A stretch of 28,592 nucleotides of DNA from Pelagophyceae sp. CCMP2097 (taxonomy: Eukaryota; Sar; Pelagophyceae), in contig MU657214.1 in assembly GCA_026770575.1 (NCBI GenBank), positions 14,529 through 43,120 of the forward strand. Reading direction: 5' to 3'. This document shows positions 19,982-28,437 of this stretch, piece after piece (the first letter of the stretch is position 1; every line of letters starts with the position of its first letter). The notes beneath the pieces are model-generated. The model was not told the DNA's origin and did not search any database. It saw only the letters and a list, made by a program, of their open reading frames with translations. The translations under genes and the position numbers were made by a program.

Positions 19982-20564
19982 GCGCCGCGCTCTTAGCGTC
20001 CGGCGACGTTGAATAAACGTCGCTCAAGTACTTTTCTCGTGATTCGACTCGCCCGGACTTTGGATGGACCCGCCGATCGCATGGGAACGACGCCGCCTCG
20101 CGATGCCTTGCCGGCGCAGACCGCGTTAGAGTGCCGCACGGCCCGGCGACGCCGTTGGACTCGGATAAACTTCTCGCGTACATGTACTAGGCTAAGGAGG
20201 AGCTTTTTCTCATGCATATGTTTCGACTTCCACGGACAAAAGGACTTTGGACCCGCCGGGCGCTCTCATGGGGACGCCGTCTACGACACGCGTCGCGTAA
20301 ACCTTGCCCCGCGCGACGGTAAAGAAGGGGTCGATGAAATCCTCGCCCCCGAAACTTTCAAAGTTCAAAGAACATACCCGGCTTTGCCGGCTCAAAGAAC
20401 AATTCCTGAAGCTCAAGGTCGCAAGAACAAGCGACTAAGCGCGGCCGCGCCAATAGGCGGCGCGTCCGTCTGCAGCGGCGCAAAGGCGCGCGAGCGACGT
20501 TTCGCGAGCGCGCAGCATCTCGAATATATCCTCGAGTATACCCTCGAGCGCACGCACAGCCGCC
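19982..20564. other. intergenic stretch with an imperfect direct repeat
   Basis: Two related segments, about 20052-20093 and 20240-20280, share GACTTTGGA...GACCCGCCG...CTCATGGGRACG. An open frame of 271 codons crosses this stretch and the next gene in the wrong frame; it has no ATG at its start in a good context and no domain. The end of the stretch (20520-20560) has CTCGAGTATA-type repeats and may hold the promoter of the RCC1 gene. Confidence 0.4.
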
Positions 20565-22587
20565 ATGGCGTCGCTGGCCTCGGTGCCGGGCGACGTGCAC
20601 GAGGTTATCCTGTCGCTGCTGACTTACCAGGATTTAGCTGCCGCGCACTGCGCCTCGCGCGTGCTGCACGAGCGCGCGCGTTTCATCGTGCGCGCCGTGG
20701 CCCGCAGGCACGGCCTCTCCACCGCGGCGGCGCGAGACGTCGGCACACTTTGGCTGCGGCAGCTGGACTGCGCCGCGCGGCACCAGAGAATGGCAATGAC
20801 GTACGTTTCTGGACTGGTGATTGACGACGGCGGACGGTGCCACAGCTTTGGCAAACATCGTTGGGCACTCGGCCGTTTGCACCGGCGCCTTTTCATAGAG
20901 ACGGGCCCGAGAGACGATTCGTATACGCCCATGGACCGCCCCGCGGCCGCGTATTCGAGACGGTCCCGCGGCCGCGTCTTCGAGACGGTCTTCTAGGCGA
21001 CTGCGCGCAAGGCTCGGGCTACGAGGAGTACGGAATCCCGCGGCGCGTCTTCCTGCCCATGCGCATCTCGCGCGTGGCCGTTGGGTGGAACTTTAGCTTG
21101 GCGGCGGCCGAAAACGGTGCGCTTTGTGGTCGACCCGTATACCTCTTCGACGCAGACCCTTATGCGAACCCTCGACGGTACCGGTCCTCTATGCGGACCC
21201 TCGACGGTCTCTCACGAGGCTGCTCGAAGGTCCTCTCATGAGGACGGTCCTCTCATGAGGACTTTCGAGGCTGCTCTCCCGAGGCCGCTCGAGGGTCCTG
21301 GCCTTTCGCCGGCCCGTCGGGCGACTGCCCTTGCGTAGGCGGTGTTTGGAGCTGGGGCTGGAACAACAAGGGCAAATTGGGCCTCGGCCACCGCGACGAC
21401 TGCGCCCTGCCGCAACGCATTGAAATCTTTGACGGCATCGTCATCTCGTCGCTCGCCGCGCGCGGGGCCAAGGCGGCGGCGGTGTGCCGTGGGGAGGTTT
21501 ACGCATGGGGGGAGGCGTACGCAGACTGCGGCGCGGACGCGTTAACGCCCCAACGCGTGGCGCGCGTCGGCGACGACGGCGCGCCCTTTGTCGCCGCGAG
21601 CCTGAGCCTCAACTTTGGAGTCGCCGTCGACGCCAAAGGACGGTGCTGGTGGTGCGTACGCAACTCTACGGACCCTGTCCAGAAAGCGTGTTGCAGGTGG
21701 GGCAAGACGTCATGCGGCCTCTGCCCGGAGACGCTGGCGCGCATTGGGGGCCTCGGGCGCGTGGTCCAAGTGGCCTGTGGGTCTTACCACTGCGTGGCGC
21801 TCGGCGCGGACGGCCGCGTTCGGACCTTTGGACGGAACAACTGCCACCAAGTTGCTCCAGCAACGGGCGGCGTCTGGCACTGGCTCACCTCCGCGGCGGT
21901 CACGCTCTACGCTTTCCTGGGCCTCTCGGCGCGCGGCGAGATGAGCGTCTGGGAGCTCGGCCTCGGTTCAGTGTCGCAAGATTCGGCCGACGCGCTGGTC
22001 CACCTGAGGCCGCACACCATATCCGGCCTCGAGGGCGTGGCCGTGGTGCACGCGGGCTACGACAACTCGTTTGCGGTGACGCGCGAAGAGGAGTTATTTG
22101 CTTGGGGCTGCGGCTCGTCGGGCGGCCTCGCGATGGGTGCGTCGCGCTTCAACTCGTCGAGGGGTCGTGCGGGCGCGTCAGCGCCGGTTTAGGTTCGTGC
22201 GACGACCGCATCCACGGCCCGTCGCTCGTGGCGCTCGGTCGGGCGACGTCTGTACACGGCACGCACGGCTACGGAGCCATCTCGCGCGACGAAACGGGCC
22301 GCGAGGCGATGTGCAAGGCCGCGTCCGATCATGGACAACACCGTCGCGACGGTGCACACGACCGTCGAGACGGCGCAGTCCCGGGTGAAAGCACAGAGGC
22401 GTGGGTTGACCGGGGATATCACGGCCGGCAAGCGACGGACGACCGACGCCGTCCCAGGTACACTTGGGGCGCCTCCTGCTTCTACGCGCAGGTCCGCGCG
22501 CGCGGCCACGGCGAGGGCGGCGAGGCGCATGCGGGGCTGTTGCTGTCACCACACAAATTCGTGCTGGAAGACGACCCCTCGCCTTGA
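20565..22587 (+). CDS. RCC1-repeat protein with F-box-like N-terminus
   Basis: Exons 20565-20874, 20997-21116, 21339-22136, 22193-22310 and 22458-22587 join in frame to 491 residues. The N-terminus (LASVPGDVHEVILSLLTYQDLAAAHCASRVLH) has the spacing of an F-box-like helical motif. RCC1-type beta-propeller repeats follow: CHSFGKHRWALG, VWSWGWNNKGKLGLGH, VYAWGEAYADCG, VRTFGRNNCHQ, LFAWGCGSSGGLAMG and YTWGASCF, with linking motifs such as VVQVACGSYHCVALGADG. Such proteins serve as guanine-exchange or binding platforms; F-box versions feed substrates to SCF ubiquitin ligases. The propeller is firm, the F-box only suggestive. Introns are 122, 222, 56 and 147 nt; the first two are made of short tandem repeats. 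The 147-nt intron is a multiple of three without a stop, so its splicing is less certain. Confidence 0.85.
20875..20996 (+). repeat. tandem repeat forming RCC1 intron 1
   Basis: The 3' part of this 122-nt intron is two copies of CGCGGCCGCGTMTTCGAGAC followed by GGTC, running into the TCTAG acceptor. The donor is GTTTGC. Confidence 0.65.
21117..21338 (+). repeat. tandem repeat forming RCC1 intron 2
   Basis: This 222-nt intron (GTGCGC...TAG) contains repeated words ATGCGRACCCTCGACGGT (two copies) and GGTCCTCTCATGAGGAC (two copies), plus further GAGGCYGCTC copies. Confidence 0.65.
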
Positions 22588-23011
22588 TAAGCCTTTGCAA
22601 GTCGACCACCGCGCCCGGGCCGCTAAACGCAGGGGTCAAACCCGAGTGCCTCCATTCGGGCGGCGTCGCCGCCGAGAGGGGCCCGATATTGCGACAATCG
22701 ACAGGGCGGCCTGTACTCTTGGATGATTCCGCTCGCGACCGCTTTGGAAGTCGGTGGCGTGGCGTTGGCAACGCACGGGCCCATCTTCTTGCCTCTCGAG
22801 AGGCACTTGTTGGCTTTTCCCTGGGACCTTTGAGAACTCGTGACGAAGCACCCGTGGACATGATGGTTGGAGACGCGTCCTTCGGTGGCGGTGCCCCTCG
22901 GGGTGGTGCACCGACCCTACGGACCAAGCGCGTCTTCGTAACAGCATAAAACGGAGCGAAACGGTCGACTTTGACGTCGTACTTTTGCAGGCGATTGCGT
23001 GAGTCCCACAC
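22588..23011. other. intergenic stretch after the RCC1 gene
   Basis: No gene recognised. It contains CCCGAGTGCCTCCATTCGGG, a short hairpin, near 22639-22658. Confidence 0.4.
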
Positions 23012-24622
23012 AGGGGCCCCCGTAGGGGGTACGCCCTCTGAAAGGCGCCTACTCAAGGGCGCCTATAAGGGGTTTCGCTAATGACGCCGAGGACTTTATG
23101 GCAATCGCAGTTTTCGTCGGTTGGAGTTTTGCTCCTGTTGGGGGTGATAGAGGACGTCGCGCTGAGTCCGGAAATGCCCGAAACTATAGACATTGTTTGT
23201 TTAAAACGCTCAAACTAAAAAAATCTAAAAATCTGAACGTCTGTTTTGGCGCGTCTGAAGCGCCACTCGCGGCAATCTTATAGGATCGGTCAAATACCAC
23301 CCCAGTACGTACGGACTCACCCCGTCACATAGCCAGAATTTCGATTCCTGCGGTCCTGCGATTGCCAGCCGGGCCCGAACCTTCGCAGTACGGAGGCAAA
23401 ATCGGTTCAAAATCAAGGTAAAGAGGCAAATAAAAATTTTATCAAGTCCAAAATATTGGGGGAAATGCTTGTTCACGCCCTTGCAAGGCGCCCTCCTCGA
23501 GGCTGATCATGCCACGGACACCCCGGGGGGCAGGGAGGCCCATAGCGACCACGCCCACCCCCGCAGGCGGCCTCTGGGCTCAAACAGCGGTTATGAATAT
23601 AGGGACTGATTTAAATCTTTTGAATTCCCACTCAGAACAATTTTTACTTTCGGGAGGAGACAAGGAGCTTGAGAGACGCTCGAGAGACGCCGCGCGCCCG
23701 TCCTCGGGGGAAGCAGGGCGCGCCCGTCTGTAGGACCGTGCTCGTCATCTCCACGCTACACCTAGGTGCGCTTACTCGAAGCGCGGCGTCCTTTGCCCTT
23801 GGAAACCGTTCGGTCTCTGTGGCTCCTTGTTTGACTCTGCTCGTCCACGCCCTGCTCGTCCACGACACGCGTCGCGTAAGCTGCCCCCGCAGGCGGCCTC
23901 TTGGAGGCACAAACTTGCGCCCATTGAGGCTTTATCGCCGATACCCCTTGTACTACTTAAGGGCCAATTGTAAAGGGCGCCGCGTTTTGGTTTTATTTAG
24001 CGATAACCGGGTTTTCATTAGTTTTTGTCGATAGTTTTGCGCATTCAAGTTGGCAAGCTTATCGCACGTCCCCGCGGTCCCTGGGAACCCTCCCGTGCGT
24101 TTGAGCATGAAGGTCGGGGCAAGAGCTATTCAGTCGCGCTAGGCATCTGTGTGGAAAATGGCACAAACTATAAGCTAGCGGCGCAGAGCAGTACATTAGA
24201 ACACCAAAAATGGAAAAGTTCTATAGAAGCCGTTTTTGAGCCTATAGACAGGCCCCAGCGCTTGGTCATAGAGTCCAATCAACAGGTACGCTCACCCTAA
24301 GGAAACGACACTCTGAAGATTGATAAAATCACGAAAATCACACGCGTCCAAAGGCTGTGCTACGTAGCTGCGCCATCTGCGGCGCCTGGACCGTCTTCGG
24401 CGGCAGCGTTGCCTGCGGCGACAGCGCCGCATACGTCAGTTGCAAAATACAGCTATGCCTATTACGGCAGTTGCGCATCCAAAAAGCTGCCTCTGGCGGT
24501 TTCGCCGCAGGAAGAAACTGGGCCGCCTTCGGCGGCTACTCCGCATAAGGCGGAAGAACTGCCTTCAGTAGACGCCATTGAGTAGGCGCCCTTCAGCCCG
24601 CTTACCCCCTACGGGGGCCCCT
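23012..24622. mobile_element. candidate 1.6-kb element with about 53-bp terminal inverted repeats
   Basis: The left end (23012-23064) and the reverse complement of the right end (24570-24622) share AGGGGCCCCCGTAGGGGGTA, then CTGAARGGCGCCTACTCAA and GGCG, with a few changes between. Everything between has lower GC than the genes. No transposase is recognisable. No target duplication is clear at the flanks, so the two ends could also be an independent inverted repeat pair. Confidence 0.45.
24025..24300 (+). other. ORF remnant inside the 1.6-kb element
   Basis: An open frame of 91 codons with no ATG. Its second half (KWKSSIEAVFEPIDRPQRL) reads like protein rather than GC-driven noise and has a lower-GC codon choice than the nearby genes. 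It could be an exon or a decayed piece of an element-encoded protein. I do not recognise the family. Confidence 0.2.
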
Positions 24623-24954
24623 ATATTCCACTCTGACAACGGAGCGTCCCCGCGACACTCTTCCAAGTCGTCGATTAGGGCCACTCGTGCCGCGATACTC
24701 GCTGGAGACGTCGGCTCCACGGCCCTATAGATGGCGCACCAATCGGCGCCGGTCTTATAGGCCGGTTGCGTGTTTTTCATGGGCATGACGTGCCTCGTAT
24801 GAACGTCGGCCAAGTCTTGGAAAGCGCCAAGTTCCGACCGCCACATTTTTTTTTGCACCAGCTCATAGAGACGGGTGGTTCCCAACACACACCTCCGAGC
24901 TGCGATTTTGGCACCACTCTGAGCGCCGTGAGCGCCTCTCCAAGTTGAGACCAT
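24565..24954 (-). CDS. hypothetical 129-residue ORF
   Basis: It starts at an ATG outside the 1.6-kb element and ends inside that element's right terminal repeat. The middle (LYELVQKKMWRSELGAFQDL) has balanced composition, but nothing matches a family I know. It may be a coding remnant truncated by the repeat, or chance. Confidence 0.2.
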   Translation of the reverse strand: MVSTWRGAHGAQSGAKIAARRCVLGTTRLYELVQKKMWRSELGAFQDLADVHTRHVMPMKNTQPAYKTGADWCAIYRAVEPTSPASIAARVALIDDLEECRGDAPLSEWNIGAPVGGKRAEGRLLNGVY

Positions 24955-25145
24955 TTCACCCCCCCATTTGGCCTATACGTGCCGGCGTCGAGTAAAGACG
25001 GTTCCCGCCCATAGATGAGACCCTACACTCGGACCCTTGAGAACCGCTCGGCGCCTGGGGCAAAGGTGCCCGCGCAGTCCAAATCAAATCAGCCTCCAAT
25101 GACGTTAACATTTTTTAGGTCCGTTCTGGTTTTCTCGTGAGATTT
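24623..25145. other. stretch between the 1.6-kb element and composite repeat copy B
   Basis: Apart from the start of the hypothetical minus-strand ORF, nothing is recognised here. Confidence 0.35.
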
Positions 25146-25149
25146 TTGA

Positions 25150-25210
25150 GGACCCGAAGGGTCCTTGCCGTTTAATCAACGTCAGTTTACGGCAAGGGCC
25201 CTTCGGGTCC
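25150..25210. repeat. hairpin with 22-bp arms at the end of copy B
   Basis: Same hairpin as 12306-12366 in copy A: 25150-25171 pairs with 25189-25210 with one mismatch. Confidence 0.85.
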
Positions 25211-25226
25211 TTTGATTGAAGGATTA

Positions 25227-25623
25227 CTGGGGGATCCAGCCACTTTCCCAAAAGTCCACAAACCCCGGCCAAAAATCGAAGTACGAAAACAAAAAGCGGG
25301 AAAATCAAAAAGCACGAAAATCTCCCACTAAATCCCTCCCAGTTTGTGCACACCAAAAGTTCCGACTTCCCGCCGAAAATCGTAGATTCCGGGATCCATT
25401 TCAGCTGAAATGGAGCCAACAACCTTGATTTTCACATGAAAAAGAGCCAAATCTCTTGATTTTCACACGAAAGTGCTGGATTTAAATTATTGAGTGAAAT
25501 TTTGGAAATTTTGAAAAAGTCCCATAATTTTTGAAATATTTCCCGCCCGCAGAAACAGAACAGCGAAACCGAAAGTGGGTTTTCCCGCGAGGTGCAAACC
25601 GGGAAGTTGGCTGGGTCCCCCAG
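25227..25623. mobile_element. 397-bp MITE with TA target duplication (Tc1/mariner type)
   Basis: The element begins CTGGGGGATCCAGCCACTTT and ends with the inverted complement of CTGGGGGACCCAGCCAACTT; 21 of the first 23 bases agree. It is flanked by TA at 25225-25226 and 25624-25625, and copy A has a single TA at the same place (CCTGGTAATCC). It has no coding capacity. Inside lies a perfect 18-base palindrome, CCATTTCAGCTGAAATGG (25396-25413), and a direct repeat of CTTGATTTTCACAYGAAA. Confidence 0.85.
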
Positions 25624-25640
25624 TACCAGGGAAAAATTTT

Positions 25641-25688
25641 GTCTGTCCGTCCTTCCGTCTGTCCTTCCGTCTGTCCTTCCGTCTGTCC
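25641..25688. repeat. 12-bp tandem repeat
   Basis: GTCCTTCCGTCT is repeated about three times with a degenerate first copy. Copy A has a shorter, more decayed version near 12240-12280. Confidence 0.7.
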
Positions 25689-25783
25689 CCGGGTAAATCC
25701 GTGAGGTTTCACCTTTGGGAAGAAAACACAGGCCGAAAAAATACGGGATTACGAGAGGCCAATAGCGGCAATTTTGGAGTTTA

Positions 25784-26379
25784 CACTAGCAGCTTAGATC
25801 GCTATCGAAAACACATCTTAAAACTTGATTTTTCATGCCCCCGCAAGCCCGTCAAATGACATCCGGCGTGTGTTAACTGTACAGTCTGAGTCTGAATCAA
25901 ATCGTTCTTATTGAGACAAGGAGAGCTGTGAGCAAGATAAGGTTTGAGTCGCAAGCATCTCGCCGTCGCGCCGCTTGTCGTGATCCGACTCGGCGCGCAC
26001 GGGGCCGTCGCGAAACGCGCCGCGCGCCAGCGGTTCGGCCAGTTTTTTTGAGACTTCCCCTTTTTGAGAATATATGTCCATTTTTGAGGCACCACACCGC
26101 GCGAACGACGCGGGCTCCGTTGGACCCTACGGTTCCTATAGGATGGGCCTCGCCTCCCCAAGCGATGAAGCCCTTAGGGTCCAAAGGAGCCGCCCCCCGC
26201 CCGACGAACGAGGTCCCCAAAGCTACCTTCGGCCTACGGACTAGCGAAAACTAGCGAGTCTGAACTTCAATGATAACGGGCTTGAATTTGCAAATCCTTG
26301 CATCGAAAATTTGGAATCTGCAACCGTTCCGAAAACGTTGTTTAGCGATATTTTTGAAACACGACCTAAGCTGGTAGTG
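25784..26379. mobile_element. 596-bp non-autonomous element with CACTA-type ends
   Basis: The left end is CACTAGCAGCTTAGATCG and the right end, read inward, is CACTACCAGCTTAGGTCG: 16 of 18 bases agree. Copy A lacks the whole element (GAGTTTATTAAATC there against GAGTTTA-element-ATTAAATC here). Only a single A is duplicated, not the 3-bp duplication usual for CACTA elements, so the superfamily is a suggestion. It holds no transposase; its middle is GC-rich. Confidence 0.75.
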
Positions 26380-26478
26380 ATTAAATCTAAAATGGGGCCT
26401 TTAAGTCCACCTTGAAGGGGGGAAACCCGGAAATATAGTGGAAACAGACTAAATGATTTCCGGTGATGGCAGGAGGCG

Positions 26479-26557
26479 CAAAGTGCGTGCCCTCGGAAGC
26501 GGTATCCATTCGTACCTATGTTGAGCGTGGATACCGCTTCCGAGGGCACACACTTTG
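26479..26557. repeat. hairpin with 30-bp arms in copy B
   Basis: Counterpart of 11966-12044. The inner arms 26487-26508 and 26528-26549 are perfectly complementary. Kept in both copies. Confidence 0.85.
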
Positions 26558-26865
26558 GCCACTGTGGCGAAGTTGGAGGGCATCCAGAGCCCGAAAAGGG
26601 AGGAGTGATGATCGCAGCTCCACTCACCGGCCTGGAGCCAAGATTGATATGGCCGTGAGAGCGACGCGCGGTGATGACGCCGCCAAAAGCAAACACCCAG
26701 ACTCGCCATGTAGGCTCGACACGAGCCTGCTCCAAGCTGCTCAAGTAATCTGGGAAACCCCCTCTAATATCAGGAGCTCTGTCTCCCTTTTCAGCCTGCG
26801 AAAGGGCAGCAACTCGGCCGATTCAGCGATTGGTGGTTGGTGCGATTGCTAAAATTGGGAGTGGA

Positions 26866-26938
26866 GGTCGAGCAGTAGCCTCATTGGAATCATCATAGAA
26901 GAAGTTTTTGGTCACAGGTTCGAATCTGGTCGGCCGCA
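26866..26938 (+). other. tRNA-like Pol III promoter segment in copy B
   Basis: TAGCCTCATTGG (26876-26887) matches the tRNA A box at 11 of 12 positions and GGTTCGAATCT (26917-26927) matches the B box at 10 of 11, 29 bases apart as in a tRNA. The segment ends CGGCCGCA, where a tRNA acceptor strand would end, and runs straight into an A-rich tail. Anticodon and D stems do not fold well, so I read it as a tRNA-derived (SINE-like) segment and not a working tRNA gene. Confidence 0.45.
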
Positions 26939-27028
26939 AAAAAAACAAAAAAAATAGCTCAATAATAAATAATAATAAAAAGATAAGGAGGATTTGAAGG
27001 TTCAGCGATTAGATAAATATTTTTTTAA

Positions 27029-27211
27029 TTATTTACGTGGGCATTGCAATGGGATTTGTCTGTATCCTTCGCTCGAAGTCGGGTCCTCCGTGTGCCTCCG
27101 GCGCGCTCTTGTAATAGTTATTTACGTGGGCATTGCAATATTGCAATGGGTTTTGTCGGTATCCTTCGCTCGAAGTCGGGTCCTCCGTGTGCCTCCGGCG
27201 CGCTCTTGTAA
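27029..27211. repeat. tandem duplication of the end of copy B (86 and 94 bp)
   Basis: TTATTTACGTGGGCATTGCA to CGCGCTCTTGTAA occurs twice (27029-27114, 27118-27211). The second copy has an extra ATTGCAAT duplication. Copy A has a single unit. Confidence 0.85.
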
Positions 27212-27287
27212 AATTGGTTTTTTATTGTTTTTCAATCAAGTCCAAGTTATCGACCAAAAGGGCAATATATTTTAGCGATGTCCTATC

Positions 27288-27503
27288 AACCCTATCGACC
27301 GGAAAGTGTAGGAGAACTAGCTCGAGGGAGTGAGATAACCACTTGATCCAAGAAGCAGCCGAGACTGCACATCAAGGGGCGGCTGTTGACATGAAAATAA
27401 AACACCGTCTGTCACTGACGTATGCTCTGGGGGCGCCCCCCCACGTCATCGTCGAAGAACCTCCCGGTAGCTAGGCCTCCTACACTTTCCGGTCGATAGG
27501 GTT
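27288..27503. mobile_element. 216-bp MITE-like element with 26-bp perfect inverted repeats
   Basis: AACCCTATCGACCGGAAAGT plus GTAGGA (27288-27313) is perfectly complementary to 27478-27503. A looser match (TCCT, CAA) extends a few bases outward. There is no ORF. No target duplication is evident. Confidence 0.65.
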
Positions 27504-27870
27504 TTGGCAGGATGTTCGCCCCCAAAAAATCGCCAAAAACGGCTCAGCCTGGCAGTGGTCTAATTTGGACTGCGCGCGCGAGGCGCCCGAAGATTGACCT
27601 CAAAATTGACCTTGCACAAAACCGAACGCCCCAATAACTCTATCTCCAGCTGGCGTGATTCCCGTTTAGCGATTTAGCGATTGGGCGGGTGCGCACCCGG
27701 TCCACGCAGCGTAGCGCAGCGGAGGTGGGGACCGGGGGTTTCCACGGTTACAGTCCGCCAGTCGATGAACGCGGCCACGCAGTGGGCGTGGGGAGGAGTG
27801 CGGTTCCTCGGGTGGGATATCTCTCTCTCCCCTGTTTTCCTCGCCGTCGCTCGCGCGTATGCGTGGAAAA
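27504..27870. other. non-coding stretch
   Basis: No gene recognised. A short duplication, GATTTAGCGATT-like, lies near 27667-27681. Confidence 0.35.
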
Positions 27871-27874
27871 CTTA

Positions 27875-28004
27875 GGGTGCGGGTGCGGCGCTTTTGCCGC
27901 GGGTGCGGGTGCGGGCGATCACGGGTGCGGGTGCGGGTCCGAGCTTCGCTGGGCGGGTGCGGGTGCGGGTGAAGTGGACTTCGTTCACCCGCACCCGCAC
28001 CCGC
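27875..28004. repeat. GGGTGC hexamer arrays closing in a 21-bp-arm hairpin
   Basis: GGGTGC and GCGGGT units recur in four blocks separated by short spacers. The last block (27953-27973) is perfectly complementary to 27984-28004, with a 10-base loop. One strand is G-rich enough for quadruplex formation. Confidence 0.75.
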
Positions 28005-28260
28005 GAACCCTTTTCGGGCCCTGTGAATCGTGGACCCCACCGCATAGTATTGTCCTCGCTTGTTCGCTGCGTTCTCGGCCACTCCAGGAGCTCCCCTCTC
28101 GCGGCCCCACGCATCCGATGCCGCGCCGGCAGGACGCAATGCCCTCGGGTCCGCAGCCGGGGCGTGTCGCGTGGGACCTCTCCATACATGGGCCTCGGGG
28201 AAGTTTCCCGAGAACCTCTCGACTCTGAGCTCCGAAATGTTCATTAGAGAGGTTCACTTT

Positions 28261-28315
28261 TTTTGAACAAGTTCAGAACTCAGAGTTCAGGCGATAGTTC
28301 AGAACTTGTTCAAAA
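28261..28315. repeat. hairpin with 20-bp arms
   Basis: TTTTGAACAAGTTCAGAACT (28261-28280) pairs with 28296-28315 with one mismatch and a 15-base loop that itself holds another GAGTTCAGG word. Confidence 0.75.
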
Positions 28316-28437
28316 TATTTATTGGCTGTAAGGCTGACTGGCCGTGCTGTGCGCTTCTCGTGGTGAGGCTGACGTGTCCTGCAGAGAACAAAACGTCAAA
28401 CGCGACGCAGAAAAAGTTGAACTTGCACTCAACTCCG

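Larger units (their letters stand above)
25146..27211 (+). repeat. composite dispersed repeat, copy B, with two nested insertions
   Basis: The reverse complement of copy A (11407-12370), in the same order but interrupted by a 397-bp element (25227-25623) and a 596-bp element (25784-26379), and with its right end tandemly duplicated (27029-27211). Outside the insertions identity with copy A is high, including both hairpins. Copies A and B are inverted relative to each other and about 13 kb apart. Confidence 0.8.

Noticed and set aside
20009..20824. 271-codon plus-strand ORF upstream of and overlapping the RCC1 gene
   Set aside because: It overlaps the RCC1 exon in another frame, has no domain, and part of it is an imperfect direct repeat.
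26814..26938. A full tRNA gene with intron, from TCGGCCG to CGGCCGCA
   Set aside because: Six of seven acceptor pairs form, but no consistent D stem, anticodon stem or T33-containing loop can be drawn, and the other copies do not improve it.
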